Below are positions 1-5,901 of a DNA stretch of 6,699 nt, piece after piece. Every line of letters begins with the position of its first letter. The stretch's first letter is position 1. The notes under the pieces were generated by a model that made no database searches, was not told where the DNA came from, and was given only the letters and a program-made list of their open reading frames with translations. Location of the stretch: positions 1 to 6,699 of the forward strand of contig JAIOTH010000149.1 of NCBI GenBank assembly GCA_021106915.1, read 5' to 3'. This DNA comes from a bacterium. GTDB lineage: Bacteria > Patescibacteriota > Patescibacteriia > UBA1558 > S5-K13. Both the position numbers and the translations under genes were made by a program.

Positions 1-640
1 AAAATACAAAAAGATCCAATGCTTTTCCTAATTTCCGATGATCTCTTTTTTCAGCTTCTGCTAAATTATCTAAATATTTTTTTAACTCTTCTTTAGTCTC
101 AAAAGCGACAGCATAAATCCTAGTTAACATTTTATTATGCTCATCACCTCGCCAATATGCTCCAGCTAATTTTGTTAATTTAAAAGCAGTTGACTTTAAT
201 TTCTTAGAATCTTCGACATGAGGACCTCGACATAAGTCTACAAATTCACCAGTAGTATAAATTGTGGCTTGATCAACTTTCATTTCTAAACCAGTAGATT
301 TTTCATCTTCGGAAATAACTGTAGTACCTTTTTCCTTTAAATCCTTTAATAGCTCTAATTTATAATCCTGTTTTTTAACTTTAAAAATTTTTACAGCTTC
401 ATCTAAAAAAAATTCTTGCTTTTCAAAAACAATCTTTTCCTTAATCATTTCTTTCATTAATTTTTGGATTTTTGGTAAATCTTCCGGAGAAAGAGTAATA
501 TCTCCCAAATCAATATCATAATAAAATCCATTTTCAATAACTGGACCAATTCCAAATTTAGCCTGCGGATACAATCTTAAAACCGCTGCTGCCATTAAAT
601 GTGCTAAGGAATGTCTTTTTAATTCAATTTCTTTTTCCAT
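1..640 (-). CDS. thrS: threonyl-tRNA synthetase, N-terminal part (runs off the left edge)
   Basis: ThrRS charges tRNA-Thr with threonine in the cytoplasm and hydrolyses mischarged Ser-tRNA-Thr. The 213 visible codons cover the N2 editing domain and the start of the linker to the catalytic core, which lies off the window. Seen directly: the editing-site HxxxH (His10, His14 in RHSLAHL), the GPVIENGFYYDID segment at about 32-44, the second metal/editing motif CxxxH (Cys137, His141 in DLCRGPHV), then AGAYWRGDE and EAEKRDHRKLGKALDLF, all typical of ThrRS. The usual N-terminal TGS domain (about 60 residues) is missing. An in-frame TGA at 658-656, six codons upstream, rules out a longer start. The ATG at 640-638 has a GGAG eight bases upstream. 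The gene lies behind a T-box leader, which independently supports an aminoacyl-tRNA synthetase under tRNA control. AlaRS shares the HxxxH but not the later motifs. Confidence 0.96.
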   Translation of the reverse strand, partial: MEKEIELKRHSLAHLMAAAVLRLYPQAKFGIGPVIENGFYYDIDLGDITLSPEDLPKIQKLMKEMIKEKIVFEKQEFFLDEAVKIFKVKKQDYKLELLKDLKEKGTTVISEDEKSTGLEMKVDQATIYTTGEFVDLCRGPHVEDSKKLKSTAFKLTKLAGAYWRGDEHNKMLTRIYAVAFETKEELKKYLDNLAEAEKRDHRKLGKALDLFVF

Positions 641-648
641 ATGTTTTT

Positions 649-652
649 CTCC
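649..652 (-). promoter_or_regulatory. thrS ribosome binding site (GGAG)
   Basis: GGAG lies eight bases upstream of the thrS ATG and fixes that start. An ATG that overlaps the site (654-652) is out of frame with thrS. The site lies only two bases from the end of the palindromic repeat at 655-725, so folding of the repeat could affect access to it. That last point is inference. Confidence 0.7.
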
Positions 653-654
653 AT

Positions 655-725
655 GTCATCCTGAACTTGATTCAGGATCTCAATCTATTCAGAATCTCGA
701 GATTCCGGATCAAGCCCGGAATGAC
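655..725. repeat. dispersed palindromic repeat, two inverted units, in the thrS leader
   Basis: Two copies of one unit face each other, with outer ends GTCAT (655-659) and ATGAC (721-725). Unit 1 is a hairpin: ATCCTGAA (658-665), loop CTTGA, TTCAGGAT (671-678). Unit 2 is ATTCCGGA (702-709), loop TCAAG, CCCGGAAT (715-722), with one mismatch next to the loop. The centre holds a perfect 14-bp palindrome, GAATCTCGAGATTC (692-705). The same unit recurs at 2205-2403. The element lies inside the transcribed leader, after the T-box terminator and before the ribosome binding site, so it will be present in the full-length thrS mRNA as hairpins. It encodes nothing. Confidence 0.85.
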
Positions 726-739
726 CTATTAATTAATTT

Positions 740-799
740 AAAATAAAAAAATCTCTCATCATCTAATCACTAAAAATAGCAATTACAGGACGAAAGATT
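740..799 (-). terminator. T-box intrinsic terminator in the thrS leader
   Basis: An 11-bp lower stem, AATCTTTCGTC (799-789) with GATGAGAGATT (760-750), is continued across a small CTG/GAT internal loop by a 9-bp upper stem, TAATTGCTA (785-777) with TAGTGATTA (772-764), and capped by TTTT. The 3' arm merges into TTTTT-A-TTTT (749-740). This is the off state when tRNA-Thr is charged. Its presence shows transcriptional rather than translational control. Confidence 0.88.
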
Positions 800-818
800 T
801 ATTCCGTGGTTCCACCTG
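786..818 (-). promoter_or_regulatory. T-box antiterminator with UGGAACC bulge
   Basis: Helix A1 is CAGG (818-815) with CCTG (789-786). The seven-base bulge TGGAACC (814-808) binds the acceptor end of uncharged tRNA. Helix A2 is ACGGAA (807-802) with TTTCGT (795-790), closed by a six-base loop. The 3' strands of A1 and A2 (795-786) are also needed for the 5' arm of the terminator (799-789), so the two folds exclude each other, as in transcription-attenuating T-boxes. Confidence 0.9.
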
Positions 819-945
819 ATTTCCCTGAATCTCGAACATAGCGAGTAATTCAGAGCACTCTTAAATTGTTTTTAGGCTTAGGACTTGTTATGTCTCTCAA
901 ATTAATGAGAATCGGTTCTGTAAGCCGATCAATCACCTTATACTT

Positions 946-973
946 ATAATAATACTCTGATATTAAATGTCAA
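946..973 (-). promoter_or_regulatory. promoter of the T-box-thrS transcript
   Basis: A perfect -35 TTGACA (973-968) is followed after 16 bases by TATTAT (951-946), five of six matches to the -10 consensus. An alternative -10, TATAAG (948-943), has a 19-base spacer. The start would fall near 940, just before the first T-box hairpin, as expected for a T-box RNA. The -35 lies only 11 bases beyond the stop of the upstream gene, and no terminator is visible between them. Some thrS transcription may therefore come by read-through, still passing the T-box. Confidence 0.75.
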
Positions 974-984
974 CTTAATAAGTA

Positions 985-2151
985 TTATTCATTACTAATT
1001 ATAATCTCAATATGATCTGACATCTTCGGAGCTTTTTTTACCCAAAAAGGAGAAAACTTAACTCGCACACTTTCAATAGCTGGCATTAATTTAAAATAAT
1101 CAATAATTTCTTCCTGACTAAGATCTTTAAACTTTTCTGTATCAAAAGCCTCTGACTGAGAATCTTTAATTATATTAGCTGATAAACTAACATCTAAAGT
1201 AACATTTTTTTCCTCTTCTGCGTAATTACTAATACTATAGTCAAAAGAAGCACTATCATAATTAACCAATTTTTGACCTTTATCTAATTGCTGATTTAAA
1301 AAATTTTGAGCTAAAGTCAATAATTCATCTTCATCAAAAATTATTGCCGAAATCTTAATCTGTACTGTATATTCAAAATTATCTACTTTTTCTTCCAATT
1401 CTTCACCACTTTCTTCACTTAATACCTCTGTAAAAATAGTTTTTTCATTTAAATTTTCATTATCTAATAACAAATCTTTAAATTTAAACATAGCGTCTGC
1501 TTTTAAATCAACTATTAATTCTGCTTGAGCTTTTTCATAATCTTCTGAACTTAATTCATAAGTAGTAAAACTTTTTTTAGACATTGCTTCTTTAGTTTTT
1601 CCATAAATCAAAGCTTGAGTTTCTGGTCTTAATTTAATAATTATAAATTTACCTGGATCATCATTATAATCTTCACTTTCTTCATCTGCTAAAACATAAA
1701 CCTCTATACTAGATTTTGCTGGAACCACGATTCTTTCCTGAGTTCTAAAAATATTCCCTTGATCAGATTGAAATTGAGTAGTTTTTACAAGAGTTTGATC
1801 AGTAGACCTATCATTATAAACTGTCATTAGACCACCATATTTATTTGTCATTTGTTCCTTAGGACTAACAATAAATTCCTTAGTTTTTTCCATCACTAAT
1901 TCTAAAACCCGACCTTGTAAAATACTAGTCTCTAAAAAATTATTATCTTCCGCTACTTCTTCTTTAATCTGAGCTGTAAAATCAATCTTAGCTGGTTGAC
2001 TCTTAACATTTAAATAAATTGTAGCTTTAGCTAAGGAAAAATATAAAATCACTCCCACTAAAACTATACTAGCTAACACAAAAAACCAAACAATCTTTTT
2101 ATAAATTATATTCATAGAACTAACCCTAGTTCTTTGTTTTTCTTCTATCAT
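985..2151 (-). CDS. single-pass exported protein, CPR 'baseplate J-like' type; function unknown
   Basis: A 388-residue protein with a short charged N-terminus, one membrane segment at about 20-41 (IVWFFVLASIVLVGVILYFSL), and a long acidic, probably extracytoplasmic domain. Recognisable stretches are GGLMTVYNDRSTDQTL and TTQFQSDQGNIFR (about 106-136), VVPA (142-145), DYNDDPGKF (161-169), IYGKTKEAM (182-190) and a C-terminal PFWVKKAPKMSDHIEI. From memory, this order of motifs is common in Patescibacteria proteins that automatic annotation often labels baseplate J-like; I could not check that and do not infer a phage role. No catalytic residues are evident. The ATG at 2151 has no Shine-Dalgarno. 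Met13 (ATG at 2115-2113) has AGGG eight bases upstream and leaves two lysines before the membrane segment, so it could be the true start. The neighbouring genes (dnaE upstream, thrS downstream) suggest no functional link. Confidence 0.8.
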   Translation of the reverse strand: MIEEKQRTRVSSMNIIYKKIVWFFVLASIVLVGVILYFSLAKATIYLNVKSQPAKIDFTAQIKEEVAEDNNFLETSILQGRVLELVMEKTKEFIVSPKEQMTNKYGGLMTVYNDRSTDQTLVKTTQFQSDQGNIFRTQERIVVPAKSSIEVYVLADEESEDYNDDPGKFIIIKLRPETQALIYGKTKEAMSKKSFTTYELSSEDYEKAQAELIVDLKADAMFKFKDLLLDNENLNEKTIFTEVLSEESGEELEEKVDNFEYTVQIKISAIIFDEDELLTLAQNFLNQQLDKGQKLVNYDSASFDYSISNYAEEEKNVTLDVSLSANIIKDSQSEAFDTEKFKDLSQEEIIDYFKLMPAIESVRVKFSPFWVKKAPKMSDHIEIIISNE

Positions 2152-2172
2152 ATTATTAATTTTTATTGTTTA

Positions 2173-2211
2173 ATTATATTTATCATTATAAATTGGAATT
2201 AATATTGTCAT
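2173..2211 (-). promoter_or_regulatory. possible promoter of the 388-residue protein gene
   Basis: Two perfect TATAAT hexamers occur upstream of the ATG, at 2190-2185 and 2178-2173. No good -35 fits at 17 bases. ATGACA at 2211-2206, the edge of the palindromic repeat cluster, would be a -35 for the first hexamer at a short 15-base spacing. In sequence this AT-rich, TATAAT alone is weak evidence. Confidence 0.35.
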
Positions 2212-2403
2212 TCCGGGCTTGCCCCGTCAAACGGGGCTTGAAGGTCTACCCCAGCGTTAGCGATGCTTGTTGTCATTCCGGGCTTGACGTTGTCATTCCG
2301 GGCTTGACGTTGTCATTCCGGGCTTGACCCGGAATCTCAATTTCAATGTTTAGTGGTATTAGAGATCCTGAGTCAAGCTCAGGATGACGTTGTTCGGGAT
2401 GAC
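2205..2403. repeat. cluster of palindromic repeat units between dnaE and the exported protein gene
   Basis: The dnaE-to-exported-protein gap of about 290 bases is mostly this cluster. A truncated unit starts at 2207 and runs into a separate hairpin, GCCCCGT-CAA-ACGGGGC (2221-2237). Three tandem 20-bp units follow (2269-2328). The last continues into a full hairpin, ATTCCGGG-CTTGA-CCCGGAAT, ending at 2335. An inverted unit, ATCCTGAG-CTTGA-CTCAGGAT, lies at 2365-2385 and ends GGATGAC. GGATGACGTTGTTC then occurs twice, 15 bases apart (2382-2395 and 2397-2410). The hairpins could stop or slow transcription leaving dnaE, but none has a T-run. No coding sequence was found here. Confidence 0.85.
2269..2328. 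repeat. perfect 20-bp tandem repeat, three copies
   Basis: The unit GTTGTCATTCCGGGCTTGAC occurs at 2269-2288, 2289-2308 and 2309-2328 with no mismatch. Each copy is the left half of the dispersed palindromic unit, and only the third keeps the right half of the hairpin. Identity between copies points to recent slippage or unequal exchange, or to an assembly artefact. Confidence 0.95.
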
Positions 2404-2441
2404 GTTGTTCATAATGAGACCCTAATTTCCTAACCTCCTAA

Positions 2442-5400
2442 TTATACTATATCTATTATCTCATTAATAGAGGATTGTAATTTATCACAAATTCTAACGT
2501 GAGAATTAGTTTTAATTTTCTTTTCTCCTTCATTTGAAATAACATTAAAATAAACAGGAGAATTTCCTGGAAATTTACAAAACAATTCTTTTAATAAGTT
2601 AATTTTTTGTTTATTTAAAGTTGATGGTACATTTATTACCAGAGGAGTATCCAAAGGCTTAGCTTTAGTAAACTCAGCATCTTCTATACTTAAAACATTT
2701 TCCACTAATATTTTAGCTTGCCCATCTTTAAAATTTAATTTTCCTTCAATAATTAAAGTATTGTCCGGATAAAGTAAACTTTGAAATTTCTTTAAAATTT
2801 TTGGAAAAATAATCAATTCTAAAGCTCCAGTACTATCCTCAAATCGAATAAATAACATCGGATCTCCCTTTTTAGTTAAAACTTTTTGAATATTTGAAAT
2901 AACTCCACCAATTATGACTTCTTTTTCTATTGGATTTTCTAATAAATCTATTATGGCTTGAATTTTATTAGATAATTTTTTTTGAAATTCTTTAAAAGGA
3001 TGATCACTAATATATAATCCTAACATTTCTTTTTCCCAAGCTAATTTTTCTCTTAAATTAACAGAAGGGTAAGGGTCTAATTTTATTTTTGGTTTAGCTA
3101 TTCCTAGTCCAGCAAATATATTAGATTGTTTACTAGCGCTTTCTTTTTTTTGAGCTCTATTAAATTCCAATAACTTATCAATATTTTTCAAAAAAATATT
3201 AGTATCACCAAATTCTAACATTGCTCCAGCTTTAATTAAACTTTCCAAAGATTTTTTATTCAAATCTCTATTCTGAATTCGCGAAAGTAAATCTTCCATA
3301 CTTTTAAAGTCACCATTTTCTTTTCTTTCTTTAATAATTTCTTTGACTATATTAGAACCAACATTTTTAATAGCATTCAATCCAAATCTAATTCTCTTAC
3401 TTCCCTTTTTTAAATCTTCTGCTAAAACTGTAAAAGTAGAAAAACTTTTATTAATATTTGGTGCTAAAACTTCAATACCCATATTTTTACATTCTCTAAT
3501 CTTGAGAGCTACTTTTTCAATATCATTTTGATCAGCAGTCAATAAAGCAGCCATAAATTCAGTTGGATAATTAGCTTTAAAATAAGCAGTTTGAAAGGCA
3601 ATTAAAGCATAACAAGTAGCGTGAGCTTTATTAAAACCATAAGAAGCAAAAGGCTCAATAGATTTCCAAATCTTCTTGGCTACTCTTTCAGAAATTCCAT
3701 TATTAATCATTCCTTTTATCAATTTACCCTCTTGTTCATCTAATAAAGTTTTAATTTTTTTACCCACCGCTTTACGAAGAACATCTGCTTCAGCATAGGA
3801 AAATCCCGCCAATTGTTTAGCAATTTCCATGATCTGCTCTTGATAAACAGCTATACCATAAGTATTTTCCAAAATTGGCTCTAAACGAGGATCATCATAA
3901 ACAATTTCTCGTCGACCATGTTTACCATTAATAAAGTCCGGAATAAATTGCATAGGACCTGGACGATAAAGAGCTACCATGGCAATTATATCTTCAAATT
4001 CAGTTGGCTTTAATTGTCTTAAGTTCTTTTTCATTCCCGAAGATTCTAGTTGAAACACTCCCGTAGTTTGTCCTTTTTGGAAAAGTTTTAAAGATTTTTT
4101 ATCTTTCAAATCAATATCCTCTAATTTAATTTCCTCTCCATGAATTTTATTTATGATTACAATTACATTTTCTAAAATAGTTAAGTTTTTTAAGCCTAAA
4201 AAATCCATTTTCAACAAACCTAAATCCTCAATTGGATGTAAAGAATATTGAGAAATTATAGTCTGGTCACTAGAAGAAGTATATTGTAAAGGAACTGTTT
4301 CATCCAAAGGATTCTTAGAAATTAAAACCCCACAAGCGTGCATAGAATGATGACGAGCTACGCCTTCTAATTTTTTAGCAAAATCAATTAAAATCTGAGC
4401 ATCATTATCATTATCATAAGCTTCTTTTAATTCAGCGGTTGATTTTAAAGCCTCATCTAAAGTACTAAACATAGGAATCATTTTGGCAATTTTATCACAA
4501 TAATTATAAGGCAAATCTAAAACTCGCCCCACATCACGAATAGCAGCTCGAGCCGCCATTGTTCCAAAAGTAATAATTTGAGACACATGATCTTTGCCAT
4601 ATTTATTTTCTACATACCTAATAATTTCTGACCTTCTAATATCAGCAAAATCAATATCAATATCAGGCATTGATACTCTTTCTGGGTTTAAAAATCTTTC
4701 AAAAATTAAACCATACTTTATAGGGTCTACATCAGTCACATTAATTAAATAAGAAACTATAGAACCAGCTGCACTACCTCGACCCGGACCCACAATAATT
4801 CCCTGACTCTTAGCCCAGTTAATGAAATCTTGAACAATTAAAAAATAAGAAGCATAACCTGTTTGTTGGATAACGTCTAGCTCATATTTTAAACGATCTT
4901 TAATTTCTTGAGTAATTTCTGGATATCTGTCCTTTAATCCTTCTTCACAAATTTTTAATAAATAAGAATCTGCAGTTTCTTTATTTGGTAATTCAAAATA
5001 AGGTAAGGAAATTTTTCCTAACTCTATTTCTACATTACACCTATCAGCTATTTTTTTGGTATTTTCTATTACTCCTGGAAAATCTTTTAAATCTTGAATC
5101 ATTTTATCTGGAGGACGAAAAGATAAATCAAAATCCGTTAAAGACATTCTATTCTGATCAGCTAATTTCTTTTTAATTTGCAAGCAAACTAAAATATCTT
5201 GAGCCTCGGCATCCTCAGGATGTAAATAATGAACATCATTAGTTACTATCATTCCCACATCATGTTTTTGAGATAATTTTTTCATTTCTTCATTAACCAA
5301 AATTTGTTCTCTTTGTCCAGGATGATGTTGAATCTCTAAATAAAAATTATCTTTTCCAAACAAGTCTTTATATTTTTGAACTAGCTTATCCGCCTCTTCT

Positions 5401-5588
5401 AAATTACCAGACAAAATAACATTTGGTATTTGACCATTTAAACAAGCTGTTGTACAAATTAAACCTTCATGATACTTTTCTAAAATTTCCCAATCAATTC
5501 TAGGCTTATAATAAAAACCTTCTAAATGAGCAATAGAAGTTAATTTTAATAAATTACTATACCCTTGATTATTTCTAGCCAGTAAAAT
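2442..5588 (-). CDS. dnaE: DNA polymerase III alpha subunit, main part downstream of an in-frame stop
   Basis: This is the catalytic subunit of the replicative polymerase. The frame is open from just after the TAA at 5591-5589 to the TAA at 2444-2442. With the upstream part it gives about 1,136 codons, normal for DnaE. Using codon numbers of the joined gene: the end of the PHP domain (LARNNQGYSNLLKL, then NDVHYL at about 205-210); the palm with GPGRGSAAGS (355-364) and MPDIDIDF (catalytic Asp397 and Asp399); HHSMHACGV (501-509); KMDFLGL, whose Asp550 matches the third catalytic Asp of E. coli DnaE; ALYRPGP and SYGFNKAHA in the fingers; a helix-hairpin-helix region at about 780-880; and an OB fold at about 978-1056. 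The C-terminal tail is short. The first possible restart is TTG at 5414-5412, in the middle of conserved PHP sequence and with no good Shine-Dalgarno, so independent translation of this part looks unlikely. Confidence 0.93.
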   Translation of the reverse strand: MLLARNNQGYSNLLKLTSIAHLEGFYYKPRIDWEILEKYHEGLICTTACLNGQIPNVILSGNLEEADKLVQKYKDLFGKDNFYLEIQHHPGQREQILVNEEMKKLSQKHDVGMIVTNDVHYLHPEDAEAQDILVCLQIKKKLADQNRMSLTDFDLSFRPPDKMIQDLKDFPGVIENTKKIADRCNVEIELGKISLPYFELPNKETADSYLLKICEEGLKDRYPEITQEIKDRLKYELDVIQQTGYASYFLIVQDFINWAKSQGIIVGPGRGSAAGSIVSYLINVTDVDPIKYGLIFERFLNPERVSMPDIDIDFADIRRSEIIRYVENKYGKDHVSQIITFGTMAARAAIRDVGRVLDLPYNYCDKIAKMIPMFSTLDEALKSTAELKEAYDNDNDAQILIDFAKKLEGVARHHSMHACGVLISKNPLDETVPLQYTSSSDQTIISQYSLHPIEDLGLLKMDFLGLKNLTILENVIVIINKIHGEEIKLEDIDLKDKKSLKLFQKGQTTGVFQLESSGMKKNLRQLKPTEFEDIIAMVALYRPGPMQFIPDFINGKHGRREIVYDDPRLEPILENTYGIAVYQEQIMEIAKQLAGFSYAEADVLRKAVGKKIKTLLDEQEGKLIKGMINNGISERVAKKIWKSIEPFASYGFNKAHATCYALIAFQTAYFKANYPTEFMAALLTADQNDIEKVALKIRECKNMGIEVLAPNINKSFSTFTVLAEDLKKGSKRIRFGLNAIKNVGSNIVKEIIKERKENGDFKSMEDLLSRIQNRDLNKKSLESLIKAGAMLEFGDTNIFLKNIDKLLEFNRAQKKESASKQSNIFAGLGIAKPKIKLDPYPSVNLREKLAWEKEMLGLYISDHPFKEFQKKLSNKIQAIIDLLENPIEKEVIIGGVISNIQKVLTKKGDPMLFIRFEDSTGALELIIFPKILKKFQSLLYPDNTLIIEGKLNFKDGQAKILVENVLSIEDAEFTKAKPLDTPLVINVPSTLNKQKINLLKELFCKFPGNSPVYFNVISNEGEKKIKTNSHVRICDKLQSSINEIIDIV

Positions 5589-5591
5589 TTA
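5589..5591 (-). other. dnaE: in-frame TAA interrupting dnaE (codon 88)
   Basis: The frame reads GAT ACT AAG CCT TAT CAT TAA ATT TTA CTG GCT AGA, and DnaE conservation continues across it without a shift: KPYH, stop, then ILLARNN. Relatives have Leu here (YHL-LLA), so one T-to-A change in TTA explains the stop (plus position 5590). Possible causes are a real nonsense mutation, a sequencing or assembly error, or read-through. The sequence alone does not decide between them. Confidence 0.9.
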
Positions 5592-5852
5592 ATGATAAGG
5601 CTTAGTATCAATTCCAAATTTTTTATCAAGCCTAGAACGACGAGCTAAATAAAATTCACAGCCAATAATTGGCTTAATTCCTTGTCGCCGACATTCTTGA
5701 TAAAATTCTATCACTCCATACATAGTTCCATGATCCGTCAAAGCAAGGGCTGGCATATTATATTTTTTAGCCTCAGCTACTAACTCTGGAATTTTAGATA
5801 GACCATCTAAAAGACTATAATGACTATGATTATGTAAGTGTATAAAATCCAT
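5589..5852 (-). CDS. dnaE: DNA polymerase III alpha subunit, N-terminal PHP fragment ending at the premature stop
   Basis: These 87 codons are the start of dnaE and share the frame of the downstream part. The PHP (polymerase and histidinol phosphatase) domain is a metal-binding domain that in some bacteria proofreads and elsewhere is structural. Seen: HLHNHSHYSLLDG with the HxH pair His5 and His7, ALTDHGTMYGV with Asp40 and His41, IIGCEFY with Glu67, and His87 just before the stop. The metal-ligand positions, with the later NDVHYL, look conserved, so an active PHP is possible; that is inference. The ATG at 5852 is right for the family, since DnaE normally begins within a few residues of HLH. 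No Shine-Dalgarno is visible, and the leader is unusual, with a hairpin and T-run ending about a dozen bases before the ATG. The fragment alone would not be a working polymerase. Confidence 0.92.
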   Translation of the reverse strand: MDFIHLHNHSHYSLLDGLSKIPELVAEAKKYNMPALALTDHGTMYGVIEFYQECRRQGIKPIIGCEFYLARRSRLDKKFGIDTKPYH

Positions 5853-5864
5853 TTAATTAAGGGC

Positions 5865-5888
5865 AAAAAATGAGGACAAACCTCATTT
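5865..5888 (-). terminator. hairpin with T-run just upstream of dnaE
   Basis: The stem AAATGAGG (5888-5881) pairs with CCTCATTT (5875-5868) around a TTTGT loop, and T's run to 5865, giving six T's from 5870. This is an intrinsic terminator pattern on the minus strand only. It probably ends the transcript of the 99-residue membrane protein gene, but it lies just 12 bases before the dnaE ATG. It must therefore either sit in the dnaE leader or be bypassed by a promoter I cannot see. Confidence 0.7.
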
Positions 5889-5899
5889 ATGTCATAAAT
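5885..5899. promoter_or_regulatory. 15-bp palindrome upstream of dnaE, possible operator
   Basis: ATTTATG-T-CATAAAT is a perfect 7-1-7 inverted repeat. A one-base centre is too tight for an RNA hairpin, so if functional it is more likely a protein site on DNA. It overlaps the predicted dnaE transcription start and the outer edge of the hairpin at 5865-5888. The binding protein is unknown. Confidence 0.35.
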
Positions 5900-5901
5900 C
5901 T

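Larger units (their letters stand above)
740..940 (-). promoter_or_regulatory. T-box riboswitch (threonine), leader of thrS
   Basis: This leader senses uncharged tRNA-Thr and allows thrS transcription when charging is low. Seen on the minus strand: the conserved T-box core AGGTGGAACCACGG (817-804); a Stem III hairpin CTCTGAAT (855-848) with ATTCAGGG (830-823), capped by CTCG/CGAG; an antiterminator; and a competing intrinsic terminator. The bulge UGGA should pair with a tRNA 3' end UCCA, which predicts a U73 discriminator. Stem I is much shorter than the roughly 100-nt classical form. One fold is GGTGA-TT-GATCGG (937-925) with CCGATT-C-TCATT (915-904), placing the Thr codon ACA (921-919) in the terminal loop. 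A rival fold pairs GGCTTA (926-921) with TAAGCC (880-875) and puts ACA (888-886), followed by A, on the 3' side of an internal loop. I cannot choose between them. Stem II is not resolved. Confidence 0.93.

Noticed and set aside
2221..2237. The strong GC hairpin GCCCCGT-CAA-ACGGGGC as an intrinsic terminator.
   Set aside because: Neither strand has a T-run after the stem, and it lies inside the repeat cluster.
2269..2328. A possible CRISPR array, because of identical short repeats.
   Set aside because: The 20-bp copies are directly adjacent with no spacers, and no cas genes are present.
2359..2439. A perfect AGGAGG (2439-2434) just after dnaE, followed by a small minus-strand open frame from the ATG at 2412 to the TAA at 2359 (17 residues, MNNVIPNNVILSL...).
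   Set aside because: The spacing from AGGAGG to the ATG is 21 bases, too long, and the frame is made wholly of the palindromic repeat.
3343..3531. A 62-codon plus-strand open frame within dnaE.
   Set aside because: It is antisense to strongly conserved DnaE sequence, has no ribosome binding site, and its composition is what reverse reading of an AT-rich gene gives.
4985..5176. A 63-codon plus-strand open frame within dnaE.
   Set aside because: It is antisense to conserved dnaE coding sequence with no independent support.
5415..5591. A frameshift or intein split of dnaE.
   Set aside because: Both parts are in the same frame, conserved sequence runs straight through the stop, and there is no inserted intein-like sequence.
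5589..5591. Reassignment of UAA to an amino acid across the genome.
   Set aside because: UAA is used as the natural stop of dnaE at 2442 and of the 388-residue gene at 985, where the family-typical C-termini end.
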